Source of the DNA: Vibrio natriegens NBRC 15636 = ATCC 14048 = DSM 759 | GTDB taxonomy: Bacteria; Pseudomonadota; Gammaproteobacteria; Enterobacterales; Vibrionaceae | Assembly: GCF_035621455.1 (NCBI RefSeq) | Contig: NZ_CP141823.1 | Coordinates: 248,001-312,000 of the forward strand | DNA: 64,000 nt | Direction: 5' to 3' | Part shown: piece by piece, positions 27,258 to 36,477 of the stretch | Numbering within the stretch: position 1 is the first letter of the stretch | How the letters are laid out: every line of letters begins with the position of its first letter | The notes under the pieces: generated by a model | Database searches by the model: none | What the model was told of the DNA's origin: nothing | Seen by the model: the letters and a program-made list of their open reading frames with translations, nothing else | Program-made: the position numbers and the translations under genes

Positions 27258-28034
27258 TTAGCTATTGGTCCAGTTTGGCTTACGCTTTTGCAAGAAAGCG
27301 TTCACACCCTCTGTCTGATCTTGCGTATTGAAAAGCTGTAAGAACAATTCACGTTCCAAAACCAGCCCTGCCGCATGTGTCTGGCTACGTCGATTTTGAA
27401 TGAGTGTTTTGCAAGCAGATACAGACTTAGGCGATTGACCCGCGACACGCTGTGCCAGTTCCATTGCGGTTTCCAACGCTTGTCCTTTTTCAACGACTTC
27501 TTCGACCAAACCAATTTTCTCTGCTCGCTCGGCTGTCACACGTTCACCACATAGGATCATGCGCTTCGCCCAACCTTCACCGACTAACGCAGTGAGATTT
27601 TGCGTTCCTCCGGCACAAGGCAATAAGCCAACCGACGCTTCTGGTAACGCCATTTGTACTTGCTCTTCAGCGATACGAATGTCACAAGCCATCGCAACTT
27701 CCAAACCACCGCCCATTGCATAGCCATTGATCGCCGCGATAGACACCCCATCAAACGCTGACAAGGCTTCAAACGCTTCACCAAATGCAAACGCCATATC
27801 CGCCGCTTGCGATTTGTCACCCGAGGCGAAATTATTAAGGTCCGCACCAGCAGAAAAGAACTTCTCCCCTTCACCCGTTAGTACCAAAGCGTAGATAGAG
27901 CGATCGTTGCTGAGCTCAATTGCCAACTCTTTAAGTTGATTCAAAGACTCAAGCGTCCACGTATTCGCAGGTGGATTGCTGATGGTTAGCTTGGCAATGT
28001 GATTTTCACGCTCTAATTTGATTTGTGCTGTCAT
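27258..28034 (-). CDS. Enoyl-CoA hydratase (methacrylyl/tiglyl-CoA)
   Basis: A 258-residue crotonase. FSAGADLNNF and INGYAMGGGLEVAMACDIRIA supply the oxyanion hole. In place of two catalytic Glu, one is in the MACDIRIAEEQ/ALPEASVGLLPCAGGTQNL region; the aligned first Glu should be checked. Context between an acyl-CoA dehydrogenase and the hydroxyisobutyryl-CoA hydrolase indicates hydration of methacrylyl-CoA and tiglyl-CoA. Confidence 0.88.
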   Translation of the reverse strand: MTAQIKLERENHIAKLTISNPPANTWTLESLNQLKELAIELSNDRSIYALVLTGEGEKFFSAGADLNNFASGDKSQAADMAFAFGEAFEALSAFDGVSIAAINGYAMGGGLEVAMACDIRIAEEQVQMALPEASVGLLPCAGGTQNLTALVGEGWAKRMILCGERVTAERAEKIGLVEEVVEKGQALETAMELAQRVAGQSPKSVSACKTLIQNRRSQTHAAGLVLERELFLQLFNTQDQTEGVNAFLQKRKPNWTNS

Positions 28035-28082
28035 AATCTTTCAATCCATTTTGTTCTTTAAGGTAAGGCTCTACTGCGCAGG

Positions 28083-29237
28083 CTAAACCAGCTCAACGCC
28101 TTCCGTGAGTAGGCGTCTTGAGATGATAAGACGCATGATTTCGTTGGTACCTTCAAGAATTTGGTGAACACGAACGTCTCTGAAGTGACGCTCAACTGGA
28201 TATTCTTTGATGTAGCCATAACCGCCGTGAATTTGCAGTGCCTCGTCACAAACCTTGAAGCCCACATCCGTTGCAAAGCGTTTCGCCATTGCGCAGTACG
28301 CACTTTTTTCTGCTTGTTGAGCATCGAGTTTTGCAGCCGCAAGTCTCACCATTTGACGGGCAGCGACCAGCTCTGTTGCCATGTCCGCCAGCTTGAATTG
28401 CAGCGCCTGGAATTGCGCTAGTGAACGTCCAAACTGTTTACGCTCTGTCATGTACTGTTTTGCTTCGTTCAGCGCTTGTTGTGCCGTACCAACAGAACAG
28501 GTAGCGATATTGATGCGGCCACCATCAAGACCGAGCATCGCGAATTTAAAGCCTTCACCCTCTTCACCCAACAAGTAGTCAGCCGGAATTCGGACGTTTT
28601 CGAAGGTGATCATGCGCGTTGGTTGGCAGTTCCAGCCCATTTTGGCTTCTTTCTTACCGTAGCTGATGCCTTCGCTGTCAGCAGGTACAACAAAAGCAGA
28701 TACACCGCCAGCACCTTCTCCACAAGAGCGAGCCATAACAACAAGCACGTCCGTATCACCCGCGCCAGAGATAAATACTTTTGCTCCATTCAAAACAAAC
28801 TCATCGCCATCACGCACTGCACTCGTCGTCAGAGATGCCGCGTCAGAACCTGCATTTGGCTCAGTGAGGCAGTAAGAAGCGAGCTTTTCACCCGTGATCA
28901 ATTCACCACTAAATTGTTGAGCAACTTCCGGTTTGGCAAAGCTGGTGATCATCCAGGTTGCCATATTATGGATAGTCATAAACGCTGTAGTTGCCGTACA
29001 ACCCATCGCCAATTGTTCAAAAATAATCGCAGCATCCAAACGGGAAAGCCCCAAGCCACCGTGCTCAGGTGGCGTATAGATACTCAAAAAACCCAGTTCA
29101 CCCGCCTGGCGAAGTACATCTTTAGGGAAGTGTTGTTTTTCATCCCACTCTGCGGCGTGCGGTGCAAGCATCTGTTCTGCGAACTGTTTAGCTGCGTCTG
29201 CGAATGCGATTTGATCTTCGTTTAATTCAAAATCCAT
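28083..29237 (-). CDS. Acyl-CoA dehydrogenase, probable isobutyryl/2-methylbutyryl-CoA
   Basis: A 384-residue flavoprotein of the acyl-CoA dehydrogenase family. Signatures: CLTEPNAGSDAASL (FAD and substrate binding) and QILEGTNEIMRLIISRRLL (C-terminal catalytic region with Glu in EGTNE). The gene context with mmsA, mmsB and the hydroxyisobutyryl-CoA hydrolase points to 2-methyl-branched substrates from valine and isoleucine. It differs from the leucine-specific enzyme encoded at 32706. Confidence 0.9.
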   Translation of the reverse strand: MDFELNEDQIAFADAAKQFAEQMLAPHAAEWDEKQHFPKDVLRQAGELGFLSIYTPPEHGGLGLSRLDAAIIFEQLAMGCTATTAFMTIHNMATWMITSFAKPEVAQQFSGELITGEKLASYCLTEPNAGSDAASLTTSAVRDGDEFVLNGAKVFISGAGDTDVLVVMARSCGEGAGGVSAFVVPADSEGISYGKKEAKMGWNCQPTRMITFENVRIPADYLLGEEGEGFKFAMLGLDGGRINIATCSVGTAQQALNEAKQYMTERKQFGRSLAQFQALQFKLADMATELVAARQMVRLAAAKLDAQQAEKSAYCAMAKRFATDVGFKVCDEALQIHGGYGYIKEYPVERHFRDVRVHQILEGTNEIMRLIISRRLLTEGVELV

Positions 29238-29321
29238 CTTGAAGTCCTAAGGTCTAATTCATTGCATTTGAATCTAGGCCAAGCAGGAATAAGCTTGGCC
29301 ATATGCTGTTAACGTGGGTAA

Positions 29322-30815
29322 TTAGCTAAGCTGAATGGTCATGTTCGGACCGCTTGGAATGTCATCTTCAAACCAGCGTGCGGTGACCGTTTTCGTTTCG
29401 GTGTAGAAGCGAACCGCTTGTTTACCGTAGGCATGCAAATCGCCGTAGAAACTGCCTTTCCAACCCGTAAATGAGAAGAATGGCAATGGAACTGGGATTG
29501 GCACGTTAATACCCACATTACCCACTTCAATATTGTGCTGATACTTTCTCGCGGCAGCGCCATTCGCTGTGAAAATAGACGTACCGTTACCAAAACGGTT
29601 CGCGTTGATAAGCTCAATCGCCTCGTCCAGATTGTCCACTTCCATGGTCAGCAGCACTGGGCCAAAAATCTCTTCCTGATAAATCGACATGTCTGTCGTC
29701 ACGTTGGTAAACAGTGTTGGACCCACCCAGTTGCCGTCAGGGAAACCAGCCACTTGGCAGTCGGTACCGTCCAGAACACAGTTCGCGCCAGATTCTTTGC
29801 CTTCATTAATTAAGTTCACCACACGTTGTTTCGCTTGCGGGCTAATAAGCGGTCCATAACCCGCTGATTCATCATCCCACGCGCCTGGCTGAACTTGAGC
29901 TAACGCCTCTTTAAGCTCTGGAATCCATTCTTTGGTTTCGCCTACAAACACCGCCACCGAAATCGCCATACAGCGCTGACCTGCGGCACCAACTGACGCG
30001 CCAACAAGGTTATTAATCACTTGCTGTTTATTTGCATCAGGCATAATAACCATGTGATTCTTTGCACCAGCAAATGACTGAACGCGTTTTAGGTTGTCAG
30101 TGCCCGTTTTGTAGATGTACTCACCAACCGGCACAGAGCCAACAAAAGAAATAGCGCGGACGACTGGATCAGTAAGAATGCGGTCAACCTGCTCTTTGGT
30201 ACCGTGGACAATTTGCAATACACCTTTGGGTGCACCGGCCTGTTCAAACAGTTCAGCCAGTTTCATCGCGGTTAGCGGCACTTGCTCCGACGGTTTCAAA
30301 ATAAAGGTGTTGCCGCACGCAATCGCCATAGGGAACATCCACAATGGTATCATCGCAGGAAAGTTAAACGGAGTGATACCGGCACAAACACCAAGTGGTT
30401 GAATGTAAGAGTAACCATCAATATTCGTTGCGACATTCTCAACCGTTTCGCCCATCATTGAGCTACAAATGTTTGCAGCTTGTTCAACGACTTCAATCCC
30501 GCGCCAAACATCACCTTTAGCATCCGCTAGGGTTTTACCTGTCTCGCTTGAAAGCAATATTGCCAACTCGTCGTGCTGCTCTTTTAGTAGATGTTGGTAA
30601 CGCAGCATCAATCTTGCACGCTCCGGTGCAGCCACTTCTTTCCAACGCTTAAACGTCTCTGTTGCGCTGGCGATCGCCGCATTCATTTCTGATTCCGTGG
30701 CACAAGGCACTTGTGCAATCACTTCATTAGTTGCCGGGTTGGTTACATCTAGCCATTGTTTTGAGTCGGAGATGGCGAATTCACCACCGATATACTGCTT
30801 TACTTGTTCTGTCAT
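29322..30815 (-). CDS. mmsA: Methylmalonate-semialdehyde dehydrogenase (CoA-acylating)
   Basis: MmsA converts methylmalonate semialdehyde with CoA and NAD+ to propionyl-CoA, ending valine breakdown. The 497 residues have the family-specific [10 protein letters not shown] active-site Cys motif, the [14 protein letters not shown] segment and the ending [12 protein letters not shown]. Length is normal. It is the second gene of the leftward operon, after the thiolase. Confidence 0.96.
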   Translation of the reverse strand: MTEQVKQYIGGEFAISDSKQWLDVTNPATNEVIAQVPCATESEMNAAIASATETFKRWKEVAAPERARLMLRYQHLLKEQHDELAILLSSETGKTLADAKGDVWRGIEVVEQAANICSSMMGETVENVATNIDGYSYIQPLGVCAGITPFNFPAMIPLWMFPMAIACGNTFILKPSEQVPLTAMKLAELFEQAGAPKGVLQIVHGTKEQVDRILTDPVVRAISFVGSVPVGEYIYKTGTDNLKRVQSFAGAKNHMVIMPDANKQQVINNLVGASVGAAGQRCMAISVAVFVGETKEWIPELKEALAQVQPGAWDDESAGYGPLISPQAKQRVVNLINEGKESGANCVLDGTDCQVAGFPDGNWVGPTLFTNVTTDMSIYQEEIFGPVLLTMEVDNLDEAIELINANRFGNGTSIFTANGAAARKYQHNIEVGNVGINVPIPVPLPFFSFTGWKGSFYGDLHAYGKQAVRFYTETKTVTARWFEDDIPSGPNMTIQLS

Positions 30816-30885
30816 GATGACATCCTTGTATTTTTCAGCTTGTTACTGACTACTGTTATGTAAGTGAAACTTTGTTGAGAATGAA

Positions 30886-32064
30886 TTAGCAGATTTCAAT
30901 CGCGATCGCGGTTGCCTCACCGCCACCAATACAAAGCGATGCAACGCCACGTTTTCCGCCAGTTTGCTTAAGCGCGTGAATCAACGTCACGAGGATGCGG
31001 TTACCACTGGCACCAATAGGATGACCTAACGCACAAGCACCACCGCGCGGGTTAACTTTGTTCTCATCGAGTTCGAGCACTTTCACTGCGTATTGAGTGA
31101 CAACAGCAAAGGCCTCATTAATTTCCCAAAGGTCAACGTCCGATTTGTCCCAGCCCGTTTTTTCCAGCAGTTTTTCAATCGCGAAGACAGGTGCGATGGT
31201 GAACTCTTCTGGCAGCCTTGCATGTGTGCTGTAACCCACGATTTTGGCGAGAGGTTGAAGGTTTTCCTGACGACCAAACTCGCTATCGACCAATACCATT
31301 GCCGACGCGCCATCTGAAATGGAGCTTGAGTTTGCCGCTGTTACGCCACCATCTTTAGCAAACGCAGGGCGCAAAGTTGGAATTTTGGCAACGTCAAGTT
31401 TGCTCGGTTGCTCATCGTCGGCAACCAAGATGTCGCCGCGTCGACTTTTCACGTTAACAGGCACGATCTCTTCTTTGAACAAACCTTGCTCAATTGCTTG
31501 CTGCGCGCGAGTCACCGATTGCTGCGCCCAAGAATCCATGCTTTCACGATTAAACTGATACTTTTGCGCTGTTTGTTCAGCGAAGACACCCATCAGCTCG
31601 CCTTTATAAGCATCCTGTAAACCATCATAAAACATGTGGTCGAGCACTTGTTCGTGACCTAAACGGAAACCCTCGCGCGCTTTCTTTAATAGATAAGGAG
31701 ACGAAGACATGTTTTCCATACCACCCGCAATAACCGCGTGCGCGTTGCCAGATTGAATAAGATCATGAGCAAGCATCACGGTCTTCATGCCCGACCCACA
31801 CACTTTGTTCAGCGTGGTACAACCTATGGATTGTGGCATGTCAGCTTTTAAACTCGCCTGTCTTGCAGGTGCTTGTCCCACACCTGCTGGCAGAACACAG
31901 CCCATCAGTACTTCATCTATTTTGTCTGCATCAAGCTGACTTTCTGCTAAAGCGCCCTGAATGGCTGTCGCCCCGAGTTCAGTGACATCGGTTGAAGCTA
32001 ATGCCCCTTGAAAAGCACCGATAGGCGTTCGTTTAGCGGCAACAATCCATGTTTCGTTTTTCAT
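30886..32064 (-). CDS. Acetyl-CoA C-acyltransferase (thiolase)
   Basis: A 392-residue thiolase with the nucleophile Cys in LNKVCGSGMKTV, the histidine in the GHPIGASGNRI motif and the second Cys in CIGGGEATA. It could cleave 2-methylacetoacetyl-CoA to acetyl-CoA and propionyl-CoA (isoleucine) and also act on acetoacetyl-CoA from leucine. It leads the leftward operon; the promoter region shared with liuR contains LiuR boxes. Confidence 0.93.
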   Translation of the reverse strand: MKNETWIVAAKRTPIGAFQGALASTDVTELGATAIQGALAESQLDADKIDEVLMGCVLPAGVGQAPARQASLKADMPQSIGCTTLNKVCGSGMKTVMLAHDLIQSGNAHAVIAGGMENMSSSPYLLKKAREGFRLGHEQVLDHMFYDGLQDAYKGELMGVFAEQTAQKYQFNRESMDSWAQQSVTRAQQAIEQGLFKEEIVPVNVKSRRGDILVADDEQPSKLDVAKIPTLRPAFAKDGGVTAANSSSISDGASAMVLVDSEFGRQENLQPLAKIVGYSTHARLPEEFTIAPVFAIEKLLEKTGWDKSDVDLWEINEAFAVVTQYAVKVLELDENKVNPRGGACALGHPIGASGNRILVTLIHALKQTGGKRGVASLCIGGGEATAIAIEIC

Positions 32065-32079
32065 TCTGTTAACCTTTTA

Positions 32080-32224
32080 TTGACGTTTACGTCATAACTA
32101 TACTAACATTTACGTTAACGTCAAGTTTGAGGTTATTGTTTGTTCGAGTGAATCGTCAGTTTCGGGTAAACGTCAGTAATATCAAGGCTCAAGAGTGTTC
32201 ACTAGTTGTTTACTTTAACGTTAA
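32080..32224. promoter_or_regulatory. LiuR boxes between the thiolase gene and liuR
   Basis: Three palindromes lie in this spacer: TTGACGTTTACGTCAT (32080-32095), TTTACGTTAACGTCAA (32109-32124, core ACGTTAACGT) and TTAACGTTAA (32215-32224). A further half site GTAAACGTCA is at 32166-32175. The form matches the LiuR motif I recall for gammaproteobacterial branched-chain acid genes. The first two would control the leftward operon and the last the liu operon. Confidence 0.75.
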
Positions 32225-32273
32225 CGAATTGTATATTCGGATAAATGTTATACGAAAGTCGTAAGGTTAAAGA

Positions 32274-32660
32274 ATGAATACATTTAAGATCAGTGAGCTC
32301 GCTAAGGAGTTCGATATTACAACCCGAAGTATTCGCTTTTACGAAGATTTAGGTCTGCTAACTCCAGAACGTAAAGGCAACACTCGAATCTACAATGGTC
32401 GCGATCGAATTCGACTAAAACTGATTTTGCGAGGTAAGCGATTAGGCTTTTCTCTTGCAGATATCAAAGAGTTGTTTGAACTCTACGATACCGATCAAAG
32501 TACTGAGCAGTTGAACTATATGATTCGGTTGATCGAAGAGAAGAAGGCAGCATTGCAACAGCAGGCGAATGACATTCAAGCGGTAATGATGGAATTAAAT
32601 GCTGCGCAGTTGCGATGCCAAAACACACTGAGATCCATGAAAGGCGAAAAAGTCACCTGA
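32274..32660 (+). CDS. liuR: MerR-family regulator of branched-chain acid catabolism
   Basis: A 128-residue MerR protein: N-terminal helix-turn-helix (ISELAKEFDITTRSIRFYEDLGLL), the second winged part and a dimer helix rich in Leu, Glu and Gln. The short length without a metal-binding tail matches LiuR. It heads the liu operon and is divergent from the thiolase-mmsA operon, with several palindromic boxes in between, so it probably represses both. Confidence 0.92.
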   Translation: MNTFKISELAKEFDITTRSIRFYEDLGLLTPERKGNTRIYNGRDRIRLKLILRGKRLGFSLADIKELFELYDTDQSTEQLNYMIRLIEEKKAALQQQANDIQAVMMELNAAQLRCQNTLRSMKGEKVT

Positions 32661-32705
32661 CACCTCAGCACTGGGATGTAGGTGACGTAAAGGCAAGGAC
32701 ACGCA

Positions 32706-33875
32706 ATGAAATCTACCTACTCTTCCCTAAACTTTGTTTATGACGAAAATACCGATTTGCTTCGCGAGCAAATCAATAGTTTTGCTGCAAGAGAAATTGC
32801 GCCTCTCGCGCAATCTATCGACCAATCTAACGACTTTCCAAACCATCTTTGGTCCAAATTAGGTGAAATGGGTCTTTTAGGTGTGACCACCAGCGAAGAG
32901 TTTGGTGGCGCAAACATGGGCTACCTCGCCCACGTGATAGCGATGGAAGAAATCAGCCGGGCATCAGCTTCGGTTGCTTTAAGCTACGGTGCGCACTCCA
33001 ACCTTTGTGTTAACCAAATCCACCGCAACGGGACACAAGCTCAAAAAGAGAAATATCTGCCTAAACTTATCTCCGGTGAACATATTGGCGCGCTAGCAAT
33101 GAGCGAGCCTGGCGCAGGTTCCGATGTGGTATCCATGCAGCTCAAAGCCGAACGTAAAGGCGATATCTTCCTGCTAAATGGCAACAAAATGTGGATCACT
33201 AACGGTCCGGATGCACACACCTATGTTGTCTACGCCAAAACCGATCCAAGCCAGCACTCCAAAGGCATCACGGCCTTTATCGTAGAACGTGAGTACCCTG
33301 GATTCACTCAAGCGCAAAAGCTCGACAAATTAGGTATGCGCGGTTCGAACACTTGTGAATTGGTATTCCAAAACTGCGAAGTCCCTGCTGAAAACATTCT
33401 TGGTGAAGAAAACCAAGGCGTGAAAGTGTTGATGAGCGGTTTGGACTACGAACGCGTTGTGCTTGCCGGCGGCCCGCTTGGCATTATGCAGGCATGTATG
33501 GATATCGTTGTGCCATATATCCACGACCGTAAACAGTTCGGCAAATCCATTGGCGAATTCCAGCTTGTGCAAGCGAAAATCGCGGATATGTACACACAAA
33601 TGAATGCTGCTAAAGCCTACGTATATGCTGTGGCAGCCGCTTGTGATCGCGGTGAAACCACACGTAAAGACTCCGCTGGTGCGATTCTCTACAGCGCGGA
33701 ACTGGCAACCAAAATGGCTTTGGATGCGATTCAGTTGCTCGGTGGAAACGGTTATATCAATGAGTTTGATACGGGTCGTCTGCTTCGTGATGCCAAGCTG
33801 TACGAAATCGGCGCGGGTACTTCGGAAATCCGACGCATGCTTATTGGTCGCGAATTGTTTAACGAAAGCGCCTAG
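32706..33875 (+). CDS. liuA: Isovaleryl-CoA dehydrogenase
   Basis: A 389-residue acyl-CoA dehydrogenase that oxidises isovaleryl-CoA to 3-methylcrotonyl-CoA in leucine breakdown. [13 protein letters not shown] and [15 protein letters not shown] are typical of the isovaleryl group, as are the catalytic Glu region [17 protein letters not shown] and the ending [20 protein letters not shown]. It lies directly before the carboxylase genes that use its product. Confidence 0.95.
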   Translation: MKSTYSSLNFVYDENTDLLREQINSFAAREIAPLAQSIDQSNDFPNHLWSKLGEMGLLGVTTSEEFGGANMGYLAHVIAMEEISRASASVALSYGAHSNLCVNQIHRNGTQAQKEKYLPKLISGEHIGALAMSEPGAGSDVVSMQLKAERKGDIFLLNGNKMWITNGPDAHTYVVYAKTDPSQHSKGITAFIVEREYPGFTQAQKLDKLGMRGSNTCELVFQNCEVPAENILGEENQGVKVLMSGLDYERVVLAGGPLGIMQACMDIVVPYIHDRKQFGKSIGEFQLVQAKIADMYTQMNAAKAYVYAVAAACDRGETTRKDSAGAILYSAELATKMALDAIQLLGGNGYINEFDTGRLLRDAKLYEIGAGTSEIRRMLIGRELFNESA

Positions 33876-33932
33876 TTATCATTCAACCCCAGGCGGACTG
33901 ACTCAACACTTTTCATTATTCAACCTAAATTG

Positions 33933-33957
33933 GTGACAGGCAATCTGTGCCTGTCAC
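33933..33957 (+). other. Intercistronic hairpin between liuA and liuB
   Basis: GTGACAGGCA (33933-33942) and TGCCTGTCAC (33948-33957) form a perfect 10-bp stem with the five-base loop ATCTG. No T-run follows. It ends 22 bases before the liuB ATG. It could protect or separate the liuR-liuA message from the rest of the operon. Confidence 0.75.
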
Positions 33958-33979
33958 TCCGAATGGAGATCGGCTATTT

Positions 33980-35587
33980 ATGGCTTGTTTGACGACCAAT
34001 ATTAATACCCACTCAGAGCAGTATCAGGAAAACTACCGTTCTATGGCGTCACTTGTGGATCAACTTTATACCGTGACCGCGCAAATAGAGGACGGTGGCG
34101 GCGAAAAAGCGCGAGAACATCAGCAGAAGAAAGGCAAGCTCCCTGCTCGAGAGCGCATTCTGGCCCTACTCGATCCAGGTTCGTCCTTTTTAGAAATCGG
34201 TCAGTTTGCTGGCTGGGATGTGTACCCTGATTACGTTCCATGCGCCGGAGTGGTTGCAGGTGTGGGTGTGATAGACGGCACAGAGTGCATGATCGTCGCT
34301 AACGACGTGACGGTAAAAGGCGGCAGTTACTATCCACTTACCGTTAAAAAGCACTTAAGAGCTCAGGAAATTGCAGAAAAATGCCAAATACCGTGTGTTT
34401 ACTTAGTCGATTCTGGCGGCGCTAACCTGCCTCGCCAAGATGAAGTATTTCCAGACAAAGACCACTTCGGCCGTATTTTCTACAATCAAGCCCGTATGTC
34501 GGCCAAAGGCATCCCACAAATTGCTGTGGTGATGGGGCTGTGTACCGCTGGCGGTGCTTACGTTCCTGCCATGTGTGATGTTTCCATCATCGTAAAAGAG
34601 CAAGGTACGATCTTTTTAGCGGGTCCACCTCTTGTAAAAGCAGCGACTGGTGAAGAAGTAAGTGCTGAAGATCTGGGCGGTGCCGATGTTCACTGCCGTA
34701 CGTCTGGCGTAGCCGACTATTATGCAGAAAACGATCACCATGCGTTAGAGCTCGCAAGACAGGCCGTTTCACAAATCAACCACTTAAAGCCGATTCAACT
34801 TAAGCAAAAAGCGCCACAAGAACCACGTTTCTCTGCGCAGGAGCTTTACGGCATCGTCGGTACCGATCTTAAAAAGCCGTTTGATGTAAAAGAAGTAATT
34901 GCTCGAATCGTCGATGACTCCCAGTTCGATGAATTTAAAGCCTTATTCGGTGAAACCTTAGTCTGCGGCTTTGCTCATATCCACGGAATGCCGATTGGGA
35001 TCGTTGCTAACAACGGCATTCTATTTTCTGAGTCGGCACAAAAAGGCGCCCATTTTATTGAGCTGTGTGCACAGCGCAAAATTCCACTTCTCTTTTTGCA
35101 GAACATAACAGGCTTTATGGTCGGTCAAAAATACGAGGCAGAAGGCATCGCTAAGCATGGCGCAAAAATGGTGACCGCTGTGGCATGTGCAGACGTGCCT
35201 AAATTTACCGTTGTTATTGGTGGATCGTATGGCGCAGGTAACTACGGTATGTGCGGCCGAGCTTATGATCCAACCATGATGTGGATGTGGCCAAATGCGC
35301 GTATTTCCGTTATGGGTGGCGAGCAAGCTGCGGGCGTAATGGCGCAAGTGACCCGTGATATTAAAACGCGCAAAGGTGAAAGCTGGAGCGCAGAGGAAGA
35401 GGAAGCGTTCAAGCGCCCAATTGCGGAGCAATATCAGACGCAAAGCCACGCTTATTACGCCAGTGCTCGTCTGTGGGACGACGGCATTATTGATCCCGCG
35501 AAAACCCGAGATGTTGTCGGCATTGCGCTGTCTGCTGCGCTTAATGCACCGATACCAGACAGCAAATTTGGCATCTTCCGTATGTAG
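33980..35587 (+). CDS. liuB: Methylcrotonoyl-CoA carboxylase, beta (carboxyltransferase) subunit
   Basis: The carboxyltransferase subunit, 535 residues, transfers CO2 from biotin to 3-methylcrotonyl-CoA. Features: [19 protein letters not shown], the CoA-binding [20 protein letters not shown], and [16 protein letters not shown] (carboxybiotin oxyanion site). The ATG at 33980 follows GGAG at a rather long eleven bases; an in-frame GTG at 33947 lies inside the hairpin and is unlikely. The biotin-carrying partner is liuD. Confidence 0.95.
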   Translation: MACLTTNINTHSEQYQENYRSMASLVDQLYTVTAQIEDGGGEKAREHQQKKGKLPARERILALLDPGSSFLEIGQFAGWDVYPDYVPCAGVVAGVGVIDGTECMIVANDVTVKGGSYYPLTVKKHLRAQEIAEKCQIPCVYLVDSGGANLPRQDEVFPDKDHFGRIFYNQARMSAKGIPQIAVVMGLCTAGGAYVPAMCDVSIIVKEQGTIFLAGPPLVKAATGEEVSAEDLGGADVHCRTSGVADYYAENDHHALELARQAVSQINHLKPIQLKQKAPQEPRFSAQELYGIVGTDLKKPFDVKEVIARIVDDSQFDEFKALFGETLVCGFAHIHGMPIGIVANNGILFSESAQKGAHFIELCAQRKIPLLFLQNITGFMVGQKYEAEGIAKHGAKMVTAVACADVPKFTVVIGGSYGAGNYGMCGRAYDPTMMWMWPNARISVMGGEQAAGVMAQVTRDIKTRKGESWSAEEEEAFKRPIAEQYQTQSHAYYASARLWDDGIIDPAKTRDVVGIALSAALNAPIPDSKFGIFRM

Positions 35588-35694
35588 TCGGATACAAAGC
35601 AAACCTTAACTCCTCGCTATCCATCAATGATGAATAAAGTGCTGACTAGCGAGTATTGGAATATCAGACTTAAATGTCAGACAAAGGAAGTCAC

Positions 35695-36477
35695 ATGACC
35701 GGACTACTGCTTGAAAAAGACAGCAATGGCGTTGCCTGGTTGAGCCTGAATCGGCCAGAAAAACACAACGCGTTTAATGACGAATTGATTGCCTCACTGA
35801 TTGAGACACTAGAGCAACTCGAAAAGGAAGATTCTATCCGTGCACTGGTGTTAACTGCACAGGGAAAACACTTTTCTGCGGGGGCTGATCTTGGCTGGAT
35901 GCAGTCAATGGCAACCAAAACCAAAAGTGAAAACCTGCAAGATGCACAGCAACTAGCAAAACTTTTGCATACGCTGGATACCTTCAGTAAACCAACAATT
36001 GCCATGGTACATGGCGCAGCATTTGGTGGTGCGCTTGGGCTGATTTGCTGCTGCGATATTGCCATTGGCACACCTGAGAGCCGCTTCTGTTTGAGTGAAG
36101 TGAAACTCGGGTTATTGCCCGCGACCATCGGACCTTACGTAATCCGAGCGATTGGACAACGACAAAGCCGACGCTATTTTTTAACCGCGGAACTGATTGA
36201 TGCCGAAACTGCGCTTTCGATGAACATTCTTCATCAAATCGATCCACAGCCAAAAGAGGCGGTCAATCGTATAGTTGATCACCTGATTAATAATGGTCCG
36301 CAAGCCATGCAGGCGGCAAAAGCACTTTGTTTACGCTGTGATAACCAACCTATCGACCACTCATTAATTGAATACACCAGCCAAGCGATAGCTGCTGCTC
36401 GGGTATCCGCAGAAGGACAAGAAGGCCTGACTGCTTTTTTCGAAAAGCGTGCCACTCATTGGAGGAATCATGTTTAA
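35695..36477 (+). CDS. liuC: Methylglutaconyl-CoA hydratase
   Basis: A 260-residue crotonase that hydrates 3-methylglutaconyl-CoA to HMG-CoA. FSAGADLGWMQSM and VHGAAFGGALGLICCCDIAI form the oxyanion hole, and LSEVKLGLLPATIGPYV matches LiuC. AAAGGAAG lies four bases before the ATG at 35695, which I prefer to the in-frame ATG at 35674. Its stop overlaps the liuD start by eight bases. Confidence 0.92.
   Translation: MTGLLLEKDSNGVAWLSLNRPEKHNAFNDELIASLIETLEQLEKEDSIRALVLTAQGKHFSAGADLGWMQSMATKTKSENLQDAQQLAKLLHTLDTFSKPTIAMVHGAAFGGALGLICCCDIAIGTPESRFCLSEVKLGLLPATIGPYVIRAIGQRQSRRYFLTAELIDAETALSMNILHQIDPQPKEAVNRIVDHLINNGPQAMQAAKALCLRCDNQPIDHSLIEYTSQAIAAARVSAEGQEGLTAFFEKRATHWRNHV

Noticed and set aside
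28476..29225. Plus-strand 249-codon frame opposite the acyl-CoA dehydrogenase
   Set aside because: It is antisense to a gene with clear family motifs over its whole length and has no motif of its own.
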